The notes under the pieces are model-generated. The model saw only the letters and a list, made by a program, of their open reading frames with translations. It had not been told where the DNA came from and searched no databases. A stretch of DNA of 16,828 nucleotides from Ignavibacteriaceae bacterium (GTDB lineage: Bacteria > Bacteroidota > Ignavibacteria > Ignavibacteriales > Ignavibacteriaceae), in NCBI GenBank assembly GCA_023231105.1, contig JALNWB010000082.1:1-16828 (forward strand), in the 5' to 3' direction. Positions 1 through 7,753 of the stretch are shown here, piece by piece. Each line of letters opens with the position of its first letter. The first letter of the stretch is position 1. Both the position numbers and the translations under genes were made by a program.

Positions 1-122
1 TCAACATCTCTTTCACCTTGAGAAAGAATGTCGATCAACTCAAGCCGTTTGGGACTGGCAAAAGCGGTAGCAATGTTAGCAAACTGTTGGAATGTTAAAT
101 CCTTAAATTCTCTTCCGGTCAT
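1..122 (-). CDS. ArsR/SmtB-family transcriptional regulator, N-terminal part only
   Basis: Reading leftward from an ATG at 122-120 gives 40 codons with no stop before the window edge, so this is the 5' end of a longer gene. The residues around 21-40 (FASPKRLELIDILSQGERDV) match the first helices of the winged-helix domain of ArsR-type repressors, where an A/S-x-P-x-R-L-x-[IL]-[IL]-x-x-L segment is highly conserved. Many relatives with a 'QGE' turn here carry a C-terminal rhodanese domain, but that part is outside the window. No metal-binding cysteines are visible in the portion present. The gene is divergent from the macroglobulin gene and has an inverted repeat just upstream that could be its own operator. 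The family call is fairly safe; the inducer is unknown. Confidence 0.75.
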   Translation of the reverse strand, partial: MTGREFKDLTFQQFANIATAFASPKRLELIDILSQGERDV

Positions 123-139
123 AAGTTACTCTAATAAAC

Positions 140-161
140 TATTCAATTGATTAATTGAATA
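140..161. promoter_or_regulatory. Inverted repeat, candidate ArsR-type operator
   Basis: Two perfect 9-bp arms, TATTCAATT and AATTGAATA, flank a GATT centre. The site sits about 18 bp upstream of the ArsR-type start codon, where an autoregulatory operator is expected. ArsR/SmtB operators are typically AT-rich imperfect inverted repeats with TTCA/TGAA-like half sites, which these arms resemble. Binding by this regulator is inferred from position and symmetry only. Confidence 0.45.
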
Positions 162-310
162 TATGGGCCACGGTTGAAAAAACCAAAAAAGAGTTTATAA
201 TTAAATCAAGATAATGGCATTCTCATTATTTCGAAATGAGGGATAACCACACGCTCACTCACTTCTATAGAATGAAGAATTTAAAAATGAATATCTCATG
301 GAAAAATCAT

Positions 311-340
311 TTTGTTGCAGAAACGAATTCGTTAAATTTC
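311..340 (+). promoter_or_regulatory. Weak candidate promoter for the macroglobulin gene
   Basis: TTTG at 311-314 and TAAATTTC at 333-340 are separated by 18 bp, close to the Bacteroidota-type -33 TTG / -7 TAnnTTTG pattern. A perfect 12-bp palindrome, AACGAATTCGTT (322-333), fills most of the spacer and could be a protein-binding site. The rest of 123-310 is AT-rich with no gene or strong signal. The match is weak and AT-rich DNA produces such matches by chance. Confidence 0.22.
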
Positions 341-371
341 AATTAAGATTTAAAAATGATAGGTCAACGCC

Positions 372-3300
372 ATGAAGCCGAAATATCTTTCCGCAGTGTT
401 CATGTTTCTCTCCCTAAATTCACTTCTCTTTTCACAGGATGATACGCAAAAGAAGTTTTATCTTTCCAATTATTCAACGTTCGGAACCGGAGAAAAAATT
501 ATAGTTTCACTTTATGCGCCGCAGGAAGTGAAAAGCTTTACTTTCCGGCTGATGCGGTTGAACAATCCTGTTGGCTTATTAAAGAGCGGAATCGCTTCTC
601 GCCTCCGCAACAATTTTGATATTTGGGGGAAGGATAAAGAACTTCTTACAAAATACTTTTCGCTTGAGCGGGAATGGAACGAAGTTATCTCAAAAACTTC
701 GGAGAAATGGAGAAGCAATCAGCTTACTATTAAACTGGTTGAAAAAGCGGGAATTTACATCCTCCAGGCTTTGCGCGATGACCAGGTTGCCTATTGCCCA
801 ATTGTAGTTACCAATTATGCATTGATCTATAAAAATTCAAGTTCTGAAATTTTAGCTTTCTTAACCGATGCGAAAACGGGAAAGTTTATTCTCGAAGCAA
901 GGTTCGGCTTTTATAAAAAAGATAGTTTAATTGAATCGGGAAAATCAGGCAAAGACGGAATCTTTGTAATGGAAACCGCCGGAAAACTGAAAGGAAATGA
1001 AACCCTTTTAATTACCGCAGAAACCGAAGATGAAGTTGTTTTCAGCAATCCCTATTTCTTTTTTAATAATGAAAGTCAGTTTTATACTGCTTACACATTC
1101 ACCAACCAGCCGGTTTATCGTCCGGGGCAAAAAGTTTTTTTCAAAAGTATTCTGCGAAAAAAAAATGAGTTTGATTTTTCGGTTTTAAAGGATGAAGAAT
1201 GTAAAGTCGTTATCCGCTCTCCGAAAAATGCAGAAGTTTTTTCCGGCACTTTTAAGACAAACGAATTTGGAAGTATTTGGGGCGAGTTTGTTTTGGATGA
1301 AGAAACCGAAATAGGATATTATTCTATTCAAGTTTCACGTGGCGAACAAACTTTTTACGGCTCGTTTGAAGTTGAAGAATACAAAAAACCGGAATACAAA
1401 GTTGAAGTTGTAACAGTAAAGAAAAATTACTCCGGCGGCGAAACAATTTCCGGAACAGTGAAAGCTAATTATTATTTCGGTTCGCCGGTAACCTCTGCAA
1501 AAGTAACGGTGCAAATTTTTAAAAAAAGATTTTGGATTCCCTGGTGGTATTGGTCTGAATACCGTTGGTTTTACAACAGTTTTGAGAAAATCGGTTTTTC
1601 TTCTTATGATCAGCCTGATTTTATAAAACAAATTGACGGCGAAGTGAATGAGAAAGGAGAATTTCAATTTGAATTTTCCGCGGAGAAACCGACCGATTTT
1701 GATTTCACTTATGAATTTTCCGCTCAAGTTGAAGACGCTTCACGGCGGGTAATTTCAAACTCGACAAATGTTTTTATAACGCGCGGAGCTTTTTCGCTTT
1801 CTGCTTCAACAGATAAATATTTTCTTACGCTTGGCGATTCTGTTCAGCTTCGCATAAATGCTTTTGATTTTTCTCAACAGCCGGTGCAAACTACATTTAA
1901 GGTTATTATCAACAAACTTTCGGGACTTCAAAATAAAATTGAAGAAACAATTGAAAAGTTTTCCGGTTCAACCGACAAAAGTGGTAAAGCAAGTTTTACT
2001 TTTCTTCCGAAAGAAACAGGCTATTACACTTATTCCGTTGCTGCTCTCGACAGCAGCAAGAATGAAATTTCCACTTCAGGTTCATTCTTTGTTAATGACA
2101 AAGAAAATTTCTATTACCAGCGAACGAGCAATGATATTGAAATTATTACGGATAAAGATTCTTACGAAAAAGGAGACACGCTTACCGCCATTATTTTTCT
2201 TCCCAAAAATGACATTGATGTTCTTGTTTCGTTTGAAGGTAAATCATTCTTGAAATATCGGAAATATTCAGTTGAAGGAAATTCGCTCATCATCAAAGAA
2301 AAACTGACGGAGAAATTCAGCCCGAGTTTTTCGATTGCCATCCTTTTTGTGCATGATAGAGTGCTCCATTCAAATTCAAAAATGATTATCGTACTCAACA
2401 AAGACAATTACCTTTCATTAGAAATAAAACCAAGTAAAGGAATTTACAAACCCGGTGAAAAAGCGGCATATAAATTTTCGGTTAAAAACAACGCCGGAAA
2501 ACCGGTTGCAAACACCGAGCTATCTCTCGGTTTGGTTGATGAAAGCATTTACGCAATTCGAGAAGAGCAGACTGAAAATATTCAAAACCACTTTTACAAG
2601 CCGGAATATAGTTACATTCCGACGGCTTCAACATTAACGGCAATCAGTTTTTCTTCCACAAGCAGAGCAACTTCTTTTCTCGATAAAAATCTTTTAACAA
2701 TGAAAGAACGAAAAAAAGTTGGTGATTATTCACTTGAAGGAAAGTTGGTCTTCAACATTGAAACTCAAGATACCGTTTCCGTCTATTTTTTATTGGTGAA
2801 TGAAGACGGATATTTTATTACGAAATCTCAGTCAACATCGAATTTCAAATTCAACAATATTACAAAAGGGAATTATGAACTTTGCTTGTTAACTACAGAC
2901 GGAAATTTCAGATTTCTTAAAAATGTTTCAGTTGATAAAAGAAAAACAGACATCGGAAAAATAAGTCTTCCCAATTTTGATTGGTGGAGTGATGGTGGAA
3001 TTCAACCAATGTTTCGTGAAGCACGAGGAAACGAACTGCTCCAGTCAGACATGTCGGTAGCGATGCAAAAAGAAAGAGCTGCCAGGAAAGGTAAATTGGT
3101 AACTCCTGATGTCCGCAAGAATTTTGTTGATGCCGCATTTTGGCAGCCAAGTTTTGTTACCGATGAAAACGGCGAGGCTGAGATTTCTCTAACGCTGCCT
3201 GACAATTTAACTTCGTGGCGCGCAACGGTTCGCGGTATAACTCAAGCTACGGAAGTTGGACAAGGAACGAACATTATAATTGCACGGAAAAATCTTTTAG

Positions 3301-5273
3301 TGCGAACGGAAACTCCCCGCTTCTTTAGAGAAGGCGATACGCTGTTGATCGCTACGAACATCCACAACTATCTTAACGAAAACAAAAAAATTAAAGTTGC
3401 TTTTAAATCGAAAAACGTAAAACTCATTTCATCAAGCATCGGGAAGAAAGATGAAATATTGGTAAAAGAAAATGATGAGGCAAGAATTGACTGGAAAGTC
3501 TTTGTGGAAAAATCAACGGGTGACGCAGAAATTTATGTTGAAGCGTTGACGAATGAAGAGTCCGATGCAATGCAGGTTTCCGTTCCGATTCTTCCGTACG
3601 GAGTAAAACAAAACGTTGCGTTAAATGTTGTTGTTCAAAAAAATTCTTCCGAAGAAGAGTTAACGTTTAGCATTCCGAAAAATGTTGATTTGCATTCTGC
3701 CGAAATTTCTTTTTCGCTTAGTCCAACGCTTGCAGGCACAATCTTAAAATCAATTGATGATCTTGTTGCATATCCTTACGGCTGCGTTGAACAAACGATG
3801 AGCAGATTTCTTCCGGCAATTATTGTAGCGAATACTTTTAAAGAACTTCAAATTCCTTTAAAAGAAAAAACAACAAAAGAACTTCCCGATGTTATAAAGA
3901 AAGGACTAAAACGACTTTACTCGTTTCAACATTCTGATGGAGGTTGGGGATGGTGGCAAAATGATCAAACGCATCCGTACATGACAGCGTATGTGGTTTA
4001 CGGATTGAGTCTTGCCAAGCTTGCCGGATATGAAATTAATGAAGAAGTTTTTCAGAGAGGAAAAGAAAATCTTTTTCAACAATTAAAAACCATAAATAAA
4101 GATGAGCAAACGACAATTGCGTTTATGTTTTACTCATTAGTTACTGCGGCAGTGAAAGATTTCGGCGACTCAAAATCTTTGCTGGATGAAATATCAAAGA
4201 AAGAATCGAACGCTTATACACTTTCGTTGCTTGCATCAATTTATCAGAAACTTGGTGATAAAGAAAACGAAAAGAAAATTTTCGAACGACTGATGAACAA
4301 CATAAACGTTAGTGATAAATTTGCTTATTGGGGAGGAAAGCAGTGGCATTACCGTTGGGAAGACGACAAAGTACAATGCACAGCGTTCGCATTAAAATAT
4401 TTATTGAGCAATGATCCAAAATCTCCGATAATTCCGAAGATTGTCAGCTGGCTTTTACACCAGCAAAAAGGTTACTCGTGGAACTCAACACAACAGACGG
4501 CATCCGTACTTTTCGCGCTGACAGATTATCTGAAAATCACAAAAGAATTAGAACCCGATTACACCGTTTCCATTCTTTTAAATGATGAAAAAATTGCAGA
4601 GAAAAAATTCAGCGCACAAAACATCTTCGAGGAAAGCGAAAAGCTTTCATTCGGCGTTGATCAATTAAAAAAATTGAACAACGGAGAAAATAAAATCTCA
4701 ATTGTTAAAAGCGGAAAGGGAACGCTTTATTTTAGCGGCTACAACCGTTATTTCGCCAAACCGGAAAACATCGTAAAACAAAATTCATTTACTGTTGAAA
4801 AGGAATATTACAGGCTGACGCAATTTAAAGGAGAAAGCGGCATCATCTATAAAAAAGAAAAAATTAAGGAGCCTTTGAAAAGTGGCGATGATGTTTTTGT
4901 GAAACTTACTGTTAAAGCAAACGAAGAAGGTTTGCAATATTTTATGCTTGAAGACCAATTCCCATCAGGTTTTGAAATTGTAAAGGATGAAGAACATTAC
5001 AATATAGATGGCGAAAATGCTTATCAGGAACATTTCATCCGGCGCGGGAAAATTATGCCTTGGCGGTGGAATTATGCTTCTAAAGAAATCCGCGACGAAA
5101 AAATTGCTTTCTTCGTAACCTATCCGCAGAAGGAAATGGAATTTACATACATAATAAAAGCGCAAATTCCCGGCGCTTATTCCTGGCTTCCGGCAGAAGC
5201 AAGTTTAATGTACTACCCGGAAGTGAATGGGTTGAGTGAAACGAATTTAATAAAAGTAAGTGGAGTTAAATAA
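372..5273 (+). CDS. Alpha-2-macroglobulin family protein (secreted, thioester type)
   Basis: This 1633-residue protein matches the bacterial alpha-2-macroglobulins, periplasmic or surface protease traps. It starts with a signal peptide (hydrophobic residues about 5-20, probable cut in LLFS-QDD); there is no lipobox cysteine. An MG2-type strand with the motif VYRPGQ lies near 246-252. Further MG domains follow, with YKPGE near 693 and LGLVDESIYAI near 717-730. The A2M core domain begins near 912 (DAAFWQPSFVTDENGEA). The thioester motif CVEQ is intact, Cys1138 to Gln1141, within PYGCVEQT, and is followed by the alpha/alpha thioester domain (DGGWGWW near 1190). A C-terminal MG domain ends the protein. 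A carboxypeptidase-regulatory-like stretch near 784-870 precedes the A2M core. A penicillin-binding protein 1C gene often accompanies such genes, but none is seen here. The start is chosen from the signal peptide; only a weak AGG precedes it. Confidence 0.93.
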   Translation: MKPKYLSAVFMFLSLNSLLFSQDDTQKKFYLSNYSTFGTGEKIIVSLYAPQEVKSFTFRLMRLNNPVGLLKSGIASRLRNNFDIWGKDKELLTKYFSLEREWNEVISKTSEKWRSNQLTIKLVEKAGIYILQALRDDQVAYCPIVVTNYALIYKNSSSEILAFLTDAKTGKFILEARFGFYKKDSLIESGKSGKDGIFVMETAGKLKGNETLLITAETEDEVVFSNPYFFFNNESQFYTAYTFTNQPVYRPGQKVFFKSILRKKNEFDFSVLKDEECKVVIRSPKNAEVFSGTFKTNEFGSIWGEFVLDEETEIGYYSIQVSRGEQTFYGSFEVEEYKKPEYKVEVVTVKKNYSGGETISGTVKANYYFGSPVTSAKVTVQIFKKRFWIPWWYWSEYRWFYNSFEKIGFSSYDQPDFIKQIDGEVNEKGEFQFEFSAEKPTDFDFTYEFSAQVEDASRRVISNSTNVFITRGAFSLSASTDKYFLTLGDSVQLRINAFDFSQQPVQTTFKVIINKLSGLQNKIEETIEKFSGSTDKSGKASFTFLPKETGYYTYSVAALDSSKNEISTSGSFFVNDKENFYYQRTSNDIEIITDKDSYEKGDTLTAIIFLPKNDIDVLVSFEGKSFLKYRKYSVEGNSLIIKEKLTEKFSPSFSIAILFVHDRVLHSNSKMIIVLNKDNYLSLEIKPSKGIYKPGEKAAYKFSVKNNAGKPVANTELSLGLVDESIYAIREEQTENIQNHFYKPEYSYIPTASTLTAISFSSTSRATSFLDKNLLTMKERKKVGDYSLEGKLVFNIETQDTVSVYFLLVNEDGYFITKSQSTSNFKFNNITKGNYELCLLTTDGNFRFLKNVSVDKRKTDIGKISLPNFDWWSDGGIQPMFREARGNELLQSDMSVAMQKERAARKGKLVTPDVRKNFVDAAFWQPSFVTDENGEAEISLTLPDNLTSWRATVRGITQATEVGQGTNIIIARKNLLVRTETPRFFREGDTLLIATNIHNYLNENKKIKVAFKSKNVKLISSSIGKKDEILVKENDEARIDWKVFVEKSTGDAEIYVEALTNEESDAMQVSVPILPYGVKQNVALNVVVQKNSSEEELTFSIPKNVDLHSAEISFSLSPTLAGTILKSIDDLVAYPYGCVEQTMSRFLPAIIVANTFKELQIPLKEKTTKELPDVIKKGLKRLYSFQHSDGGWGWWQNDQTHPYMTAYVVYGLSLAKLAGYEINEEVFQRGKENLFQQLKTINKDEQTTIAFMFYSLVTAAVKDFGDSKSLLDEISKKESNAYTLSLLASIYQKLGDKENEKKIFERLMNNINVSDKFAYWGGKQWHYRWEDDKVQCTAFALKYLLSNDPKSPIIPKIVSWLLHQQKGYSWNSTQQTASVLFALTDYLKITKELEPDYTVSILLNDEKIAEKKFSAQNIFEESEKLSFGVDQLKKLNNGENKISIVKSGKGTLYFSGYNRYFAKPENIVKQNSFTVEKEYYRLTQFKGESGIIYKKEKIKEPLKSGDDVFVKLTVKANEEGLQYFMLEDQFPSGFEIVKDEEHYNIDGENAYQEHFIRRGKIMPWRWNYASKEIRDEKIAFFVTYPQKEMEFTYIIKAQIPGAYSWLPAEASLMYYPEVNGLSETNLIKVSGVK

Positions 5274-5289
5274 GTAGGAGAAGTCTATA

Positions 5290-5663
5290 ATGAAAAAAGA
5301 ACTCATTGCAGAACTATTTCAAAAATTTGAACATGCTTGTATCTCTTGGAAAATGTAGAATGTTGGAGCGCAAGAGAATTGCAGGATGTTTTTAATTACA
5401 CACAATGGCGGAACTTCGAAAATGCTATTGAAAAAGCAAAGAGAGCTTGTGAAAACGCAGGCGAAAAGCTTTCTGATTATTTTGCTGATATCAGCAAAAC
5501 GATACCAATGCCTAAAGGAGCCTTCAAAACGATTGACGATATCACTCTCACAAGATGCGCGTGTTAACTAATCGCACAAAATGGCGATCCTTCAAAACCC
5601 GAAGTAGCTTTTACTCAAACCTATTTTGCTGTTCAAACTCGCAAGCAAGAAATAATCGAAAAA
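5290..5663 (+). pseudogene. dinD-like (DNA-damage-inducible protein D) pseudogene
   Basis: A good ribosome site (AGGAG near 5277) and ATG at 5290 open a reading frame starting MKKELIAELFQKFEHAC, typical of DinD/BRO-N-like proteins. It runs into TAG after 22 codons. Homology continues in another frame from about 5337 (YLLENVECWSARELQ, then NAGEKLSDYFADISKTI), consistent with loss of one T in the run around 5339-5341. That second frame meets TAA at 5565-5567, exactly where the family has Tyr in 'RYACYLIAQNGDP'. Past the stop, homology resumes in the same frame (LIAQNGDPSKPEVAFTQTYF, then QTRKQEIIEK) and ends near 5663. The usual C-terminal half, more than 100 residues, is missing. Three separate lesions make this a remnant. 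It follows the macroglobulin stop by 16 bp but is unlikely to be functionally related to it. Confidence 0.85.
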
Positions 5664-5675
5664 GATTGTCGGCTG

Positions 5676-5701
5676 TTAACATGGTTGTCACTCAATGTTA
5701 A
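5676..5701 (+). terminator. Weak hairpin after the dinD remnant
   Basis: TTAACAT and ATGTTAA are perfect 7-bp complementary arms with a 12-nt loop, followed within a few bases by a T-rich stretch (TCTTTCGTTTTTG). The stem has one G-C pair only, so termination would be inefficient. It is the only terminator-like structure between the macroglobulin gene and the next promoter. Confidence 0.25.
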
Positions 5702-5754
5702 TCTTTCGTTTTTGCTTCAATATCTCACTTTTTATATTTTAGTAAAAAAATCTC

Positions 5755-5783
5755 TTGACTTTTTAATATTAATATGATATCAT
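5755..5783 (+). promoter_or_regulatory. Sigma70-type promoter for the SPFH gene, overlapped by palindromes
   Basis: TTGACT (5755-5760), a 17-bp spacer and TATCAT (5778-5783) make a good vegetative promoter about 30 bp before the SPFH start. Two perfect 10-bp palindromes, TTAATATTAA (5763-5772) and ATGATATCAT (5774-5783), have centres 11 bp apart and cover the spacer and -10. TGATA occurs at 5775-5779 and again at 5786-5790, also 11 bp apart. This spacing would suit a ribbon-helix-helix repressor such as the one encoded two genes downstream. The promoter is seen; the repressor link is inference. Confidence 0.6.
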
Positions 5784-5812
5784 TGTGATAGCAAAAATAA
5801 AGGAGTTCAAAA

Positions 5813-6688
5813 ATGGAAACCATTACCGAAAAATCCGCAAATAAAATTAACGGATTTCTTATTCTTTTTTTAGTTATTGCTCTACTGGCATTTAATGTCT
5901 TTGTGTTGGTCACGGGAATTAGAGCCGATGATGTCTCAATTCTTTGGTATTTTGTTCCCTTAATGCTATTGTTTTTTATTTCTCTCGGCGGATTTACAAT
6001 TGTTCAACCGAATGAATCAAAAGTTTTAGTTTTCTTCGGAAAATATATTGGAACACTTCGCGATTCCGGTTTTTGGTGGGTCAATCCTTTTACAGAAAAA
6101 AGAAAAGTCTCGCTGAGAATTCATAATTTCAACAGCGATAAAATTAAGGTGAACGATCTGCACGGAAACCCGATTGAAATTGCTGCTGTTATCGTGTGGC
6201 GCGTTGTTGATTCTGCCCGCGCTGTGTTTGACGTACAAAATTATGAGGGATTTATTGCTATCCAAAGTGAAACCGCTGTACGTGGTTTGGCATCAGAGTA
6301 TGTGTATGATTCAAACGACGAAGATAAGCCGTCTCTTCGCAGTCATCCGCAGGAAATTTCTGAAAATATGAAAAAACAGCTTCAGCAGCGATTGGAAATA
6401 GCCGGCGTTGAAGTTATAGAATCGCGCATTACGCATTTAGCTTACGCGCCGGAAATTGCGCAGGCAATGCTTCGCCGTCAACAAGCCACGGCGGTTGTAG
6501 CGGCAAGAGCAAAAATTGTTGAAGGCGCTGTCGGCATGGTTGATATGGCTTTAAAAGCATTAAGCGAACAACACATCGTTACTCTTGATGAAGATAAAAA
6601 AGCCACAATGGTTAATAATCTTTTAGTTGCGCTCGTTTCCGAAACTCAAGCTCAGCCGGTTATTAATACGGGAACGTTGTATCAATAA
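5813..6688 (+). CDS. SPFH/band-7 domain membrane protein
   Basis: This 291-residue protein has two hydrophobic segments near the N-terminus (about residues 15-36 and 44-62), followed by an SPFH (prohibitin homology) domain. The domain begins at FTIVQPNESKVLVFFGKYIG and includes the typical WWVNPF and IHNFNSDKIKVNDLHGNPIEI strands. The later part (MKKQLQQRLEIAGVEVIES, then AQAMLRRQQATAVVAARAKIVEGAV) is the amphipathic coiled-coil region common to stomatin and prohibitin relatives. These proteins form ring or cage oligomers on the inner membrane and organise membrane or protease complexes. The start is supported by AGGAG 7 bp upstream. Two genes follow that may form a module with it: an unrecognised protein and an RHH regulator. 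Its precise role cannot be read from sequence. Confidence 0.9.
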   Translation: METITEKSANKINGFLILFLVIALLAFNVFVLVTGIRADDVSILWYFVPLMLLFFISLGGFTIVQPNESKVLVFFGKYIGTLRDSGFWWVNPFTEKRKVSLRIHNFNSDKIKVNDLHGNPIEIAAVIVWRVVDSARAVFDVQNYEGFIAIQSETAVRGLASEYVYDSNDEDKPSLRSHPQEISENMKKQLQQRLEIAGVEVIESRITHLAYAPEIAQAMLRRQQATAVVAARAKIVEGAVGMVDMALKALSEQHIVTLDEDKKATMVNNLLVALVSETQAQPVINTGTLYQ

Positions 6689-6717
6689 AGTGGCGTACAC
6701 AATTTGTATTAAGGAGT

Positions 6718-6825
6718 CTTAATCATAATCTTATTCTTAATCTTACTCATTTTGTATTGAACTTAAATTAGATTCTTCCAAAGATTAGCGAGTATGAAAA
6801 AGATTATGATTATGATTAAGAAAGA
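6718..6825. repeat. Inverted arrays of a GATTAA/TTAATC-like hexamer
   Basis: Five consecutive 6-bp units, TTAATC-ATAATC-TTATTC-TTAATC-TTACTC, lie at 6719-6748. Reverse-oriented units GATTAT-GATTAT-GATTAA-GAAAGA lie at 6802-6825. CTTAATCATAATC (6718-6730) is perfectly complementary to GATTATGATTAAG (6808-6820), so the transcript could fold into a 13-bp stem with a 77-nt loop. It fills most of the 160-bp gap between the SPFH gene and the next gene. An AAGGAG directly before the left array (6711-6716) has no start codon at the proper distance. Confidence 0.7.
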
Positions 6826-6848
6826 AAAAATTCATTTAAAGGATTAAT

Positions 6849-7382
6849 ATGAAAGAACTAAGTGAATATTTAAATCAACCGTTGCGGTTAAAACAAGTTT
6901 CATTTTTTAAAAGATACTATGAATTAAAAACTACTGAAGAATTTATCGGCTCGATGCAGATTCGCGGATTCTTCGGCAATTCCGCAGAAGTAGCTTTTGG
7001 CGATAAAAAATGGGAGATTTATAAAAAATCTTTTTGGCAGAGAGGTTACGAAATTAGGGAATTAGGCTATGAAAATTCTTTTGCTCATTTTGAACGAAAA
7101 TTTTTTAAAAGGGCAAGCTTTATTTTTCTTCCGGTAGGTGAAAAAGTTAAAATGGTTTTCTTTCCATTTAAAGCAAAAGTTGAAATTCAAACCGAAGATG
7201 AAAATTGCTTAATTCGGATGGCAACAAAATTCGCCTGGACAGACAGCGCTGAAATAACCATCACCGCCAAATCGCCAATAGTTAATAAATATCCGTGGCT
7301 CATCATGCTTGCCAAGCTTGTAGCAATTGAGAGGAAACAATCAAGAGCAGCGGCGGTTCCAATGATGTTGGGCGGAGTTTAA
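6849..7382 (+). CDS. Uncharacterised 177-aa protein in the SPFH-RHH module
   Basis: I do not recognise a named family. The ATG at 6849 has AAAGGA 5 bp upstream. The protein has no signal peptide. Most of it (about 8-140) alternates short hydrophobic and charged strands, suggesting a beta-rich fold (YYELKTTEEFIGSMQIRG, then AEVAFGDKKWEIYKKSFWQ). It ends with a hydrophobic, probably helical segment (YPWLIMLAKLVAIERK) and an Ala/Met-rich tail. A beta-barrel of the tubby/LURP-one type with a buried C-terminal helix is one possibility, offered only from this pattern. It lies between an SPFH protein and an RHH regulator, with a 36-bp gap to the latter, so a role linked to membrane SPFH assemblies is a reasonable guess. 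Confidence 0.72.
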   Translation: MKELSEYLNQPLRLKQVSFFKRYYELKTTEEFIGSMQIRGFFGNSAEVAFGDKKWEIYKKSFWQRGYEIRELGYENSFAHFERKFFKRASFIFLPVGEKVKMVFFPFKAKVEIQTEDENCLIRMATKFAWTDSAEITITAKSPIVNKYPWLIMLAKLVAIERKQSRAAAVPMMLGGV

Positions 7383-7418
7383 AAGATAATTCTGAAAAAA
7401 TAATTAGTAAAAACTAAA

Positions 7419-7610
7419 ATGGCTGAAAAGAAAAAATTTCTTTTAAGAATAGACGATAAAATTTACGCCGCCCTGGAAAAATGGGCGGCGGATGATTTGC
7501 GCAGCATCAATGCGCAAATAGAGTTTTTATTGAAAGAAACACTTTTAAAGTCAGGCAGAACAATAGAAAACAAAATTTCAACAGCTCCCGTCGATCCACC
7601 TCAAAATTAA
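7419..7610 (+). CDS. Ribbon-helix-helix (Arc-like) DNA-binding protein
   Basis: The 63-residue product has the classic RHH layout. A short N-terminal strand (KKFLLRIDDKIY, residues 5-16) is followed by helix A (AALEKWAADDL), a turn (RSINAQIE) and helix B (AQIEFLLKETLLKSG). A polar, Pro-rich tail follows. Such proteins dimerise through the strand, which reads the DNA major groove, and often repress their own operon. No toxin-like partner lies next to it, so it does not look like a standard antitoxin. It is third in the SPFH gene series, 36 bp after the preceding gene, with no clear Shine-Dalgarno site. The palindromes over the SPFH promoter are its most obvious candidate target. Confidence 0.82.
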   Translation: MAEKKKFLLRIDDKIYAALEKWAADDLRSINAQIEFLLKETLLKSGRTIENKISTAPVDPPQN

Positions 7611-7656
7611 GTGTTCGCGTTCATAATTACCTCACAGAAAAGTTACTTCTCATTAA

Positions 7657-7677
7657 TTGGAAAAAGAAACTTTCCAA
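7657..7677. repeat. Small perfect inverted repeat upstream of the oxidoreductase operon
   Basis: TTGGAAA and TTTCCAA are complementary 7-bp arms around a 7-nt A-rich centre. It lies between the RHH gene end and the ferredoxin gene start. It could be a weak terminator of the upstream genes (a T-poor tail argues against that) or a protein-binding site for the downstream operon. The remaining intergenic DNA holds a T9 run near 7714 and no other recognisable element. Confidence 0.4.
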
Positions 7678-7753
7678 ACTTCTTATAATTGGTAAAAGTA
7701 GATAGATTCATTTCTTTTTTTTTCTTTAAAGAGAATAAATTCTTAACTTTTAC

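Noticed and set aside
226..244. CTCATT...AATGAG hairpin as a terminator
   Set aside because: No T-run follows on either strand and no gene ends at a suitable distance.
1335..1727. 130-codon open frame on the minus strand inside the macroglobulin gene
   Set aside because: It has no ribosome site and its Phe/Arg-rich composition is that of the reverse complement of the well-supported + strand gene.
7611..7631. GTTC-GC-GTTC resembling a LexA box after the RHH gene
   Set aside because: It is a direct repeat with 2-bp spacing, not the GTTC-N4-GAAC palindrome, and no promoter lies over it.
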